DNA of 64,000 nucleotides from Candidatus Fluviicola riflensis (GTDB lineage Bacteria; Bacteroidota; Bacteroidia; Flavobacteriales_D; Crocinitomicaceae): NCBI GenBank assembly GCA_002243285.1, contig CP022585.1, positions 2,158,641-2,222,640 of the forward strand. The letters run 5' to 3'. This document shows, piece by piece, positions 44,402 to 52,611 of the stretch. Each line of letters starts with the position of its first letter. The stretch's first letter is position 1. The notes below the pieces were generated by a model. That model ran no database searches and was not told where the DNA came from. It saw only the letters and a list, made by a program, of their open reading frames with translations. The position numbers and the translations under genes are program-made.

Positions 44402-44537
44402 TCCCACAGATGCGCAGATTTTCGCGCTCCTAACGGCAGCGCTAATGATATTCGTACCATTCCAATAATAGACTTGTATCATTAAAAATGTGCGAGTCAG
44501 CCTTAGGCTGAGAGCTGTAATCTGCTCATCTGTGGGA
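44402..44537. repeat. Palindromic element, terminal type A, copy 2
   Basis: Arms 44402-44420 (same 19 bases as the copy at 35380) and 44519-44537 with one mismatch. Interior modules CGCTCCTAACGGCAGCGC and GTCAGCCTTAGGCTGA are those of the 35380 copy but in the opposite order and orientation, so the whole element is inverted. Confidence 0.85.
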
Positions 44538-44566
44538 ATAAAAGAAAGTTTTGGTGGTAATAAATC

Positions 44567-45820
44567 CTATTCTTCTACAAAATCGAGATCCTTGTCATGT
44601 GTTTCGGCAATGGTAGCGGTGCTGTAAATCCCGATTCCAAATGCGAATAAACCGACCAAAGCAGCTGCACTTACAACCGACATGCCCCACTCCTGAAAAT
44701 AACCAAAACCAAGTGTCATCGGAATCACCATTCCGCGCACCATATTGGGAATTGTCGTTGCGGCTGTTGACCGGATATTCGTTCCGAATTGCTCTGCTCC
44801 TACCGTTACAAACATGGCCCAGTAGCCTGTTCCGAAACCAAACCAGCAGCAGAGGAAATAATACATTCCCTGTGTTTTGATACCACCGTACAACAGCCAG
44901 ACTACACTAATCAATGTAAAGGCCATCATCCATAAAATGGCTTTTTTGCGCGATTTCAATAAATGACTCAACACACCGCTGAATAAATCGCCGGCCGAAA
45001 TACCGATATATCCCCACATAATCGCGTCACCGGCTTTGATTCCTCCAGGAATTCCCAATGCTTTGCCGAACTGATTGCCAAGCATGGCCAGGATTCCGAT
45101 ACAAAACCAGGTTGGAAGCCCGATTCCGATGCATTTGAGGTAACGTTTCAAGCGGTCCCAATTGGCAAACAACGAAAAGAAATTTCCCCTGGAAACTGAT
45201 GAATGCGCAACGGCCTTAAACATTCCAGATTCGATCACGCCAAAACGCAGCAACAACAAACCGATTCCCATTCCGCCGCCGATGAAATAAGCGACAGACC
45301 AATCTCCGGCCAGTTTTACGGTGAAATTGGCAACTACCGCTCCGGATAAACCGAAACCGGCAACCAACGATGTTCCCAACGCTCGCAGGTTTTTAGGTAA
45401 TACTTCCGACACCAATGTGATTCCGGCGCCCAATTCTCCTGCCAATCCAATTCCTGCAATGAAACGTAAACCGACGTAACTATAAGTCAATGTTTCTTTG
45501 TCGCCGGGGAAATATGGCAACAGTCCGCAAACGATATTGGCCGCGGAATACAAAATAATGGAACCGAATAAAACGGATAATCGTCCGCGCTTGTCTCCCA
45601 AAATGCCCCACAGAATTCCGCCGAGCAGCAAACCGCCCATTTGCCAGTTGATGATCGTGCCGCCCACCGAATCGACTTCAGCGGCCGTAAAACCCAATCC
45701 CAACAGGCTCGGTTCGCGCACAATCCCAAACAACAATAAATCGTAGATATCAACGAAATAGCCCAATGCGGCTACAATTACAGGCAAGGAAAACAACGGT
45801 TTGTAGGAGATTTTTTCCAC
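44567..45820 (-). CDS. MFS transporter (metabolite:H+ symporter-like)
   Basis: 417 aa, twelve TM helices. MFS signature GDKRGRLSVLFGS between helices 2 and 3, RFIAGIGLAGELGAGITLVSE in helices 4/5. Closest in style to sugar/carboxylate symporters. No enzyme genes nearby point to the substrate. Confidence 0.88.
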   Translation of the reverse strand: MEKISYKPLFSLPVIVAALGYFVDIYDLLLFGIVREPSLLGLGFTAAEVDSVGGTIINWQMGGLLLGGILWGILGDKRGRLSVLFGSIILYSAANIVCGLLPYFPGDKETLTYSYVGLRFIAGIGLAGELGAGITLVSEVLPKNLRALGTSLVAGFGLSGAVVANFTVKLAGDWSVAYFIGGGMGIGLLLLRFGVIESGMFKAVAHSSVSRGNFFSLFANWDRLKRYLKCIGIGLPTWFCIGILAMLGNQFGKALGIPGGIKAGDAIMWGYIGISAGDLFSGVLSHLLKSRKKAILWMMAFTLISVVWLLYGGIKTQGMYYFLCCWFGFGTGYWAMFVTVGAEQFGTNIRSTAATTIPNMVRGMVIPMTLGFGYFQEWGMSVVSAAALVGLFAFGIGIYSTATIAETHDKDLDFVEE

Positions 45821-45946
45821 AGTAGTATCGTTTTTAAGAGCCTGAAAATAGTCAGATTTTACGGGATGTGGGATGCTTTTCCATGAAATGTGGCTGAATT
45901 CAGGGCTGTGCCTTTAATAACAGCTAAAAAATGGGTAAAATTGTAC

Positions 45947-46984
45947 ATGTTTTCGGATGAACAGTTTATGCGGCGTGCCATTCAACTGGCGCTTTTGGGC
46001 GGTGTTTCCGTCGCTCCAAATCCGATGGTCGGAGCTGTAATTGTTCACAACAACCGCATCATCGGCGAAGGTTATCACCAGGTATTCGGTTCGGCACACG
46101 CTGAAGTTAATGCCGTAAACGCCGTTGAAGATCAATCATTGCTCAGTGAATCGACAATTTATGTGACGTTGGAACCCTGCGCGCATTTTGGAAAAACGCC
46201 GCCTTGTGCCAATTTACTGGTGGAAAAACAATTCAAACGCGTCGTAATCGGTACAATCGATCCGTTTGCCAAAGTTGCCGGACAAGGAATCAAAATCCTG
46301 CAGGAAGCCGGAATTGATTGTACGGTCGGTGTGCTGGAAGCAGAATGCCAGGAAATCAACAAACGTTTTTTTACGTTTCACCAGCAACAGCGGCCTTACA
46401 TTGTTTTGAAATGGGCACAAACCATTGACGGATTCATCGATGCTGAACGCAATAACAACGAAACCGGCGAAATTCGCTGGATTTCATCACCTGATACACA
46501 AACGCTCGTGCACCAATGGCGCGCAGAAGAACAAGCTATTTTAGTTGGCTGGAAAACCATTTTGAACGACAATCCCAGCTTGACAGTAAGAGCAGTAAGC
46601 GGCAAAAATCCTATTCGGATTATCGTTGACAGTCAATTACAAGCACCAAAAACAGCTATCGTTTTCACCGACGGTTTACTGACAATTGTGTTCAACACCG
46701 TCCGCGATGACCATCAAGACTCGGTTCAATACATTCAGCTCAGCGACTGTACGGTTGAAAGCCAGTTAAAAGCATTGTATCAACTCAATATCATCTCCGT
46801 TTTTATTGAAGGTGGTAACTACACACTTCAGCAATACATCGATTCCGGAAACTGGGACGAAGCCCGTGTAATTGTTGGGGAAAATCGTTTCGGTTCCGGT
46901 ATAAAAGCGCCGGTTATCGGTCAGATTCCTGCTAGCACACACACATTTTCAACGGATACCATTCATACTTTCACTCGCTCATGA
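45947..46984 (+). CDS. ribD: Bifunctional riboflavin deaminase/reductase RibD
   Basis: Second and third steps of riboflavin synthesis. Cytidine-deaminase half with zinc ligands His51, Cys78 and Cys87 and catalytic Glu53 (HAEVNAV, EPCAHFGKTPPC). NADPH reductase half from about 145 (VLKWAQTIDGFID, RAEEQAILVGWKTILNDNPSLTVR, VFIEGGNYT). I took the ATG at 45947 (MFSDEQFMRRA); the frame is open 19 codons further up. 4-base overlap with the DMT transporter. ribBA is at 7176. Confidence 0.96.
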   Translation: MFSDEQFMRRAIQLALLGGVSVAPNPMVGAVIVHNNRIIGEGYHQVFGSAHAEVNAVNAVEDQSLLSESTIYVTLEPCAHFGKTPPCANLLVEKQFKRVVIGTIDPFAKVAGQGIKILQEAGIDCTVGVLEAECQEINKRFFTFHQQQRPYIVLKWAQTIDGFIDAERNNNETGEIRWISSPDTQTLVHQWRAEEQAILVGWKTILNDNPSLTVRAVSGKNPIRIIVDSQLQAPKTAIVFTDGLLTIVFNTVRDDHQDSVQYIQLSDCTVESQLKALYQLNIISVFIEGGNYTLQQYIDSGNWDEARVIVGENRFGSGIKAPVIGQIPASTHTFSTDTIHTFTRS

Positions 46985-47847
46985 CCGAACTTATTTTTAG
47001 TATCCTTAGTTCTTCGGTACTTTTTTTCCTTTTCCGGCTTTTTCCAAAATACAAGGTCGATACCGCCCAGGCGATTGTTGTCAATTATTTCACGGCATTT
47101 ATTTGCGGTTGTTTGGTCAATCAGGCTATGCCGGATGTCAAAGGATTGCTGGAAACCAACCTGTTGCCTTATGTCTTGCTCGCCGGCTTTTTGTTCATCA
47201 GCTTGTTTGTAGGAATGGGTTACAGTTCGCAGAAAAACGGCATGGGAACTACTTCCGTAGCTGTAAAAATGAGTATGGCGCTGACGATGATTTTTTTCAT
47301 TATCGCTTACAATGAACCTGTTACATTTCTCAAAATCACCGGTTTCATCTTAGCATTTGCCGGAATTTTTCTCATTACCTTTCAAAAAGACCAACCAACT
47401 GATAAAAGTGCCATTTTCCTGCTATTGATCTTGTTTGTAGGAAGCGCCGTGCTGGAAACATTACTCAATTACGCACAGAAAAAATTGCTGGGCGATTACC
47501 CCGAATCAATGTTTACCGCTTTCGGATTTTTAGCTGCTGGTTGTTTTGGCGTTTGCTGGATGATAACTGAATATGCACGCAAAAAACGGACGTTTTCCTG
47601 GAGAAACAAAGTAGGTGGTATCGCACTCGGAATTCCAAATTATTTTTCGATTTACCTACTTATCCGCTCGTACCAAACTACTGGCTGGGAAGACACCACC
47701 ACCATTGCCGTGATGGGAATAGGGATTGTTTCGCTTGCAGCTATATTCGGAATGCTTATTTTTAAAGAGTCGGCCAAATGGAACAAATTATTGGGATTGG
47801 TTTGTGCCATCGGGGCCATTGTATTATTGACGGTTTTCTCAAAATAA
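46981..47847 (+). CDS. EamA/DMT family transporter
   Basis: 288 aa with ten TM helices in two EamA halves. Coupled to ribD by ATGA overlap, so export or uptake of a riboflavin-related compound is possible, but the family transports many metabolites and I would not assign it. Confidence 0.88.
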   Translation: MTELIFSILSSSVLFFLFRLFPKYKVDTAQAIVVNYFTAFICGCLVNQAMPDVKGLLETNLLPYVLLAGFLFISLFVGMGYSSQKNGMGTTSVAVKMSMALTMIFFIIAYNEPVTFLKITGFILAFAGIFLITFQKDQPTDKSAIFLLLILFVGSAVLETLLNYAQKKLLGDYPESMFTAFGFLAAGCFGVCWMITEYARKKRTFSWRNKVGGIALGIPNYFSIYLLIRSYQTTGWEDTTTIAVMGIGIVSLAAIFGMLIFKESAKWNKLLGLVCAIGAIVLLTVFSK

Positions 47848-47872
47848 GAACCGTTTTGTAAAATAAGGAAAT

Positions 47873-48730
47873 ATGAAGATTTATCCGATAGAAACAGGAA
47901 CGTTTAAGCTTGATGGTGGCGCCATGTTTGGTGTTGTGCCGAAAATGTTATGGCAAAAAACCAATCCGGCCGATGAAAATAATCTGTGTACCTGGGCCAT
48001 GCGCTGTTTACTGATCGAAGACGGAAACCGTTTGATGCTGATCGATACCGGAATTGGCGACAAACAATCGGAAAAGTTCTTTTCGCATTATTACCTTGCC
48101 GATACCAAAACGCTGGAACAAAGCCTCCACAAACTGGGGTTCGGGCTCGACCAGATCACTGACGTTTTCCTGACTCACCTGCACTTTGACCATTGCGGTG
48201 GCGGCGTGAAATGGAACAGTGATCGTACCAAACTCGAATTGGTGTTTCCGAATGCGACGTATTGGAGTACGGAGAATCATTGGGAATGGGCCACAAAACC
48301 CAATCCGCGTGAAAAAGCGTCTTTTTTAAGTGAAAATATTCTACCGATCCAGGAAAGCGGGCAATTAAAAATGGTGGAACGAACCGGTAATTTCAGCACC
48401 AATATTTTCCCGAATGTCGATGTGCTTTTTGTAGACGGACACACCGAAAGCATGATGATTCCGCACATTCATTATAAAGGGAAAACTCTGGTGTTTATGG
48501 CGGATTTACTACCAAGTACCGGACACATTCCCCTTCCGTATGTGATGGGTTATGATACCCGCCCATTACTCACGATGACAGAAAAAGAATTGTTCCTGAA
48601 TACCGCCGCTGAAAAGGAATTAGTGTTGTTTTTAGAGCACGATTCTGTAAATGAATGCTGTACATTGAAACAAACTGATAAAGGTATCCGTATGAATGAA
48701 TCGTACTCATTTACAGAGATATTTAGTTAA
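47873..48730 (+). CDS. MBL fold metallo-hydrolase
   Basis: Metallo-beta-lactamase fold, 285 aa. Zinc motif LTHLHFDHCGG, later FVDGHTES, VFMADLLPS and a closing FLEHD. Resembles lactonase-type (AHL lactonase-like) hydrolases. Preceded by AAGGAA, five bases before the ATG, a modest Shine-Dalgarno. Confidence 0.9.
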   Translation: MKIYPIETGTFKLDGGAMFGVVPKMLWQKTNPADENNLCTWAMRCLLIEDGNRLMLIDTGIGDKQSEKFFSHYYLADTKTLEQSLHKLGFGLDQITDVFLTHLHFDHCGGGVKWNSDRTKLELVFPNATYWSTENHWEWATKPNPREKASFLSENILPIQESGQLKMVERTGNFSTNIFPNVDVLFVDGHTESMMIPHIHYKGKTLVFMADLLPSTGHIPLPYVMGYDTRPLLTMTEKELFLNTAAEKELVLFLEHDSVNECCTLKQTDKGIRMNESYSFTEIFS

Positions 48731-48766
48731 AAACCGTATTTTGAACCGTCGTTAACTGGGACAACT

Positions 48767-50245
48767 ATGAATAATTACTTGCTGCAACTACTAAAAGAGG
48801 TAAAAACCATTATTATTCCCGGCTTGGGAGCCATCACACTCACCAATGAAACAACGGGTGAAATGATGTTTATGCCATATCTGAAATACGACGACGGCAA
48901 CCTGGCCAATCACATCGCCGAAAAAGAAGGCATGGAGCTCAATGATGCTAAGAACCTCATTGCGAAATTTGTACGTGAAGTAACAGCTGAACTGGACAAA
49001 GGAAATTCCTACGACATGTACCAGTTTGGTAGTTTCAAAAAAGTAGACGGTGAAGTAGATTTTGTACAATGGTCTGCCGGAACTGCAGAATCTGCTCCTG
49101 TAGAAACAACTCCGGAACCTGTTGTTGTGCCTGTTGTTCCTGAGGTGGAACCGGAAGTTATTCCTGCTCCGGAGCCGGAACCTGTAGTTGAACCTGTTCC
49201 GGATCCAATTATTGAACCCGAACCGATTGTTGCACCGGAACCAATCATTGAGCCGGAACCTGTTATAGTGCCCGAACCGGAAATTCCAGCGGAAGAAGAA
49301 AAACAGGAAGAAACACCTATTTCGGTAGCAGAACTGACAGCTGCCGCGATTGTTGCCGCCGAAACAATTCCAGACCCAACATCTGAAGTAAAGGAAGAAA
49401 AAACGGTAGAAACGCCTGTTGAACCAAAAGCAATTGTAGAAGAACAAAAACCTGAGCCGGTTAAAGAAGAATCGGCTGTCGTTGCCCCTATTCCACCGGT
49501 TGAACCGAAAAAACAGGTTGCATCAAAAGAAAAACTGGCCGCCGAGGCGAAAAAGAAAGAAGCAGAAAAGAAAAAAGCAGAAAAAGCCGCGCAACCGAAG
49601 AAAAAGCGTCGTGCTTTCGGTTATATTCTCTGGGGATTTGTGGTATTGCTGATGGGCGGCGCGACTTATGTGGCCCTGAATTTTGATACGTTGAAGAAAG
49701 ATTTCCCGATCCTGGCAGATTTAGCCGGAGAAAACGAAAAAAGTCCTTCTTCTGAAGACGATAAACCGGCCATTGCCGAAGGCGAAAAAGATGCGAACCC
49801 GGATAACGATTCTATTTACGAAGAACCGGCAGCAGAAAATGAAATGGAAAGCGAACCTGCACCGGAAGAAGTTCCAGTTGCAGAACCCGAACCGGTAAAA
49901 GAAACACCAAAGCCAGTTGCAAAACCGAAACCGGCTCCAAAACCGGTTAGTTCGACTCCGAAAAAATCAAAACCACGTCCGAGCACTAATTCCAACGTGG
50001 CAATCGGTTCACCCGATCCGTCAAAACCATACCATGTAATCGGCGGTTCATTTGGTTCGGAAGCCAATGCCAAACGTTTGGCGCGTCAGTTAATCGGAAA
50101 AGGACAACCCTCTGTGGTTGTGGGCGAGTTTAACGGTATGTACCGGGTAAGTATTGCGAGTTTTGCAACAGAAGCAGAAGCCAACCAGGCGAGTAATGAT
50201 CTGAAGAGTATTGTGCCGGCGGCGTGGGTGTTTAAATGGCCTTGA
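48767..50245 (+). CDS. HU-CCDC81 / SPOR domain envelope protein
   Basis: 492 aa in four parts: an HU-like CCDC81 domain (1-105, VKTIIIPGLGAITLTNETTGEMMFMPYLKYDD) in the cytoplasm; a Pro/Glu/Val-rich repeat zone (120-240) of PEPVVxP units; a Lys-rich stretch and one TM helix (AFGYILWGFVVLLMGGATYVAL); then an acidic/proline periplasmic linker and a C-terminal SPOR domain (PYHVIGGSFGSEANAKRLARQL, VSIASFATEAEANQAS). SPOR binds denuded peptidoglycan at division sites, so this is probably a septal envelope protein; the HU-like part might touch DNA. Confidence 0.9.
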   Translation: MNNYLLQLLKEVKTIIIPGLGAITLTNETTGEMMFMPYLKYDDGNLANHIAEKEGMELNDAKNLIAKFVREVTAELDKGNSYDMYQFGSFKKVDGEVDFVQWSAGTAESAPVETTPEPVVVPVVPEVEPEVIPAPEPEPVVEPVPDPIIEPEPIVAPEPIIEPEPVIVPEPEIPAEEEKQEETPISVAELTAAAIVAAETIPDPTSEVKEEKTVETPVEPKAIVEEQKPEPVKEESAVVAPIPPVEPKKQVASKEKLAAEAKKKEAEKKKAEKAAQPKKKRRAFGYILWGFVVLLMGGATYVALNFDTLKKDFPILADLAGENEKSPSSEDDKPAIAEGEKDANPDNDSIYEEPAAENEMESEPAPEEVPVAEPEPVKETPKPVAKPKPAPKPVSSTPKKSKPRPSTNSNVAIGSPDPSKPYHVIGGSFGSEANAKRLARQLIGKGQPSVVVGEFNGMYRVSIASFATEAEANQASNDLKSIVPAAWVFKWP

Positions 50246-50251
50246 TTATAC

Positions 50252-50515
50252 CTTCTTTTTGTCTTGATAAGAGCAAGCACTACTTGTGAAGACGACTTGT
50301 CGTCCGCGGTTGGCGGACGTAACAAGGAGGTAAAGAAGCAAAAAGGTCAAGGCTGTACGTCCTTCGCTTGAGAACTAAACGGCATTCCACTACCTGCACC
50401 CCAACTCGTATACGTCATTAACGAATTCTTTTACAAAGAATCCGATGACTGAACTCAAACAGGGGTTCGGTAACGTTCTATTTCGCTTGTTCTCTTACGC
50501 TGCGGACGTAATGCC
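50252..50515. repeat. Dispersed structured repeat, copy A
   Basis: A ~170-base core (50347-50515) matches 55683-55851 at most positions: CAAGGCTGTA.GTCC, CTTGAGAAC, CCCAACTCG, ACGTCATT.ACG, TTTTACAAA, AATCCGATGACTG, CTCAAACAGGG, GTTCTCTT and TAATGCC. Before the core is TTTTTGTCTTGATAA; here an extra GTCCGC/GCGGAC hairpin separates it from the core. No gene in 50246-50660. Confidence 0.8.
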
Positions 50516-50660
50516 TAAAGCCTCCTCAAGAAAGAGCTTCTAAGTTTTTCTGACTTCGCTTCTGGAAATGGCGTATGGTCCGTACTAAGAATTAAGTATC
50601 CGTAAAATCAGATTACACTAACGAATACATGAACTTAAAAACATGTCTTATAGAATGTAT

Positions 50661-51752
50661 TCAATAATCGAAAACATGTTCAACTTCATATCCATCTTCT
50701 TTTACCCTTAATAACAAACGGTGCAGGTCCTTTATTTGTACAGCTAATAGAATCCGTTTCTTTTTCGGATCAGAAGGGATCGGTTGAGAGAAAATATTTT
50801 CAGTGTATGCAGTTGAAAAAAACTTATTTGAAGGTACCTTTAACGACACGAATATTGCGGTATTATTTCCCGCTATTTCCTCAAAGGTCAATCCATCCTT
50901 TGCCAACTGATCAATTTCTGTATTAAACCGCGCATAACGATTCAGTTGAAGAAGTGCACTTTTATCAGGATACATTTCTATAACGGTGTATTTTTTTTGA
51001 CTCTTTTTTGGAAGTGATTTCACCAAAACCACTGTATGAGTATCGTCCGGACCATGCATGCTCTCTGCCCCCATTTTAATCAAATTTCCATAGCCCCATT
51101 TGACGATCAATTCAGAGGTGAGGTAGTACTTCCGTTCCATTTTTCGTAGAAAATGACCGTCAAACAAAGAGGTCTCAGTCCAAAGTCTTTTCAACCGGTC
51201 TTTGAAATCAAATTCATACCAGAAATTATCGTTGATGAACGTCACATAGTCCTGTGTGTATTGTGCGGTAAATTTATCTTCATCTGTTTCTACTGTTTTG
51301 GTGTCTGTAAGCCTCCCCACAACACGTTCATACCAAGCTTTTGTTATGTATTCGGCAGAAGAACTTGAATTAATGACATTAATCATCAGCTGATACTCTC
51401 CGTTGTGCTTGTATTTTGTGTGATTCGTATCGGTGTAGACTTTTACAATTTTATGAATATCCCAGATTTGAGCATTTTGTTTCATATAAGGAAAAGAAGT
51501 GGCTGTGGTATGCGCAAAGTAATCAGCTTGTTCTTTGGGACTGAACACCAAATACCACTCCGGAACACTTAGAATTGCCTGATCCACTCGCCTCCTGTAT
51601 CTGGAAGGTGTTTGCGGGTTTTCATTCTTCGTTGTCCATTCCTCCGGAATCAGCATACCTTCTGCTTCCACATAGGTATTTGGCTTTTGCAAATAAAATG
51701 TCAGCGTAGCCAATGAAGATGAAAGAACCGTAAATAACAACAAGCGTTTCAT
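50661..51752 (-). CDS. Unknown membrane-anchored/secreted protein
   Basis: 363 aa, N-terminal signal or anchor (MKRLLLFTVLSSSLATLTFYLQ). The mature part has mixed charged and aromatic helical segments (VPEWYLVFSPKEQADYF, FPYMKQNAQIWDIHKIVKVY, RKYYLTSELIVKWGYGNLIKMG). I recognise no family. Third gene of an operon with the methyltransferase (4 bases upstream) and the FAD oxidase. Confidence 0.75.
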   Translation of the reverse strand: MKRLLLFTVLSSSLATLTFYLQKPNTYVEAEGMLIPEEWTTKNENPQTPSRYRRRVDQAILSVPEWYLVFSPKEQADYFAHTTATSFPYMKQNAQIWDIHKIVKVYTDTNHTKYKHNGEYQLMINVINSSSSAEYITKAWYERVVGRLTDTKTVETDEDKFTAQYTQDYVTFINDNFWYEFDFKDRLKRLWTETSLFDGHFLRKMERKYYLTSELIVKWGYGNLIKMGAESMHGPDDTHTVVLVKSLPKKSQKKYTVIEMYPDKSALLQLNRYARFNTEIDQLAKDGLTFEEIAGNNTAIFVSLKVPSNKFFSTAYTENIFSQPIPSDPKKKRILLAVQIKDLHRLLLRVKEDGYEVEHVFDY

Positions 51753-51756
51753 AAGC

Positions 51757-52611
51757 TTAGTTTTTAGTAAATGCCAGCAAAGTATTGAGCGACGGATCGT
51801 TTAATTGTAAAATCCGGAAATTTAAATCCTTAAAACCCGCATTTTCAATTAATTCCACCCATTCTTTTACCGAATGGAAAGAACGGTATTCCGATTCGTT
51901 TTTCGCCCAGGACTCATGCAATCCAAGGTTAAAAACAGTATGAACCAATGATACAAAAACACGCATTTCTTCCGAATTCACATCATGATCACGAACAACA
52001 AAAAGTCCTCCCGGTTTGAGAACGCGCCTGATCGATTGCATAAAGTCAGTCAGCAACTCTGCCGGACAATGATGTAACCCTATATGGCAAGTAATGAGGT
52101 CGAGACTGCTATCCGGGATCTGATTCGGGATCGGTTTATAATCGAGGTGATAAAAAGTTCCGATCTTCCCGATTTTTCCCCGTTCCATAATATCAGTAAT
52201 CCCATTATTCGGTGCCACATCATTCATTAGATAAACAGGTGCATTGACTGGGATGTGTTTTTTTAATTCACTGATGTATCTTCCGGTGGAACCGATTTCA
52301 AGGTATCCGTTTATTTCTTTGCGGCCGTTCAGAACAGAAAGTACCTGATTTGCCATTTCTTTTTTCTGTTTTTTCAATGCCGGTAAAGCATACGTCAAAG
52401 CCGAAAGAAAAGGTGAAATGCTTTTTAACTCTTTTTGAACAGCTTCATAAATTTCCCTGTCTGTAGTTAATTGAGTGGTTTTTTCTGCAAGCAGGTGATG
52501 AAATTTATCTTCCGGGTACAAATGAAATATTCCTTGAAGAAACTTATAAAAATTGTCACTCCATCTGATGTCGGAGAAAACGGATTTGAACTCGGATTGG
52601 GGCTTATTCAT
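51757..52611 (-). CDS. Class I SAM-dependent methyltransferase
   Basis: 284 aa. A poorly conserved motif I (YLEIGSTGRYISELK), LDLITCHIGLHHCPAELLTDFMQSIRRVLKPGGLFVVRDHD in the middle, C-terminal helical part. 8-base overlap with the oxidase gene, so translated together. The substrate is probably the oxidase product or a lipid; not determinable. Confidence 0.85.
   Translation of the reverse strand: MNKPQSEFKSVFSDIRWSDNFYKFLQGIFHLYPEDKFHHLLAEKTTQLTTDREIYEAVQKELKSISPFLSALTYALPALKKQKKEMANQVLSVLNGRKEINGYLEIGSTGRYISELKKHIPVNAPVYLMNDVAPNNGITDIMERGKIGKIGTFYHLDYKPIPNQIPDSSLDLITCHIGLHHCPAELLTDFMQSIRRVLKPGGLFVVRDHDVNSEEMRVFVSLVHTVFNLGLHESWAKNESEYRSFHSVKEWVELIENAGFKDLNFRILQLNDPSLNTLLAFTKN

Noticed and set aside
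48791-49447. 218-codon minus-strand frame rich in Arg, Asn and Phe
   Set aside because: It is the antisense of the Pro/Glu/Val repeat zone of the HU/SPOR protein; the odd composition follows from that.
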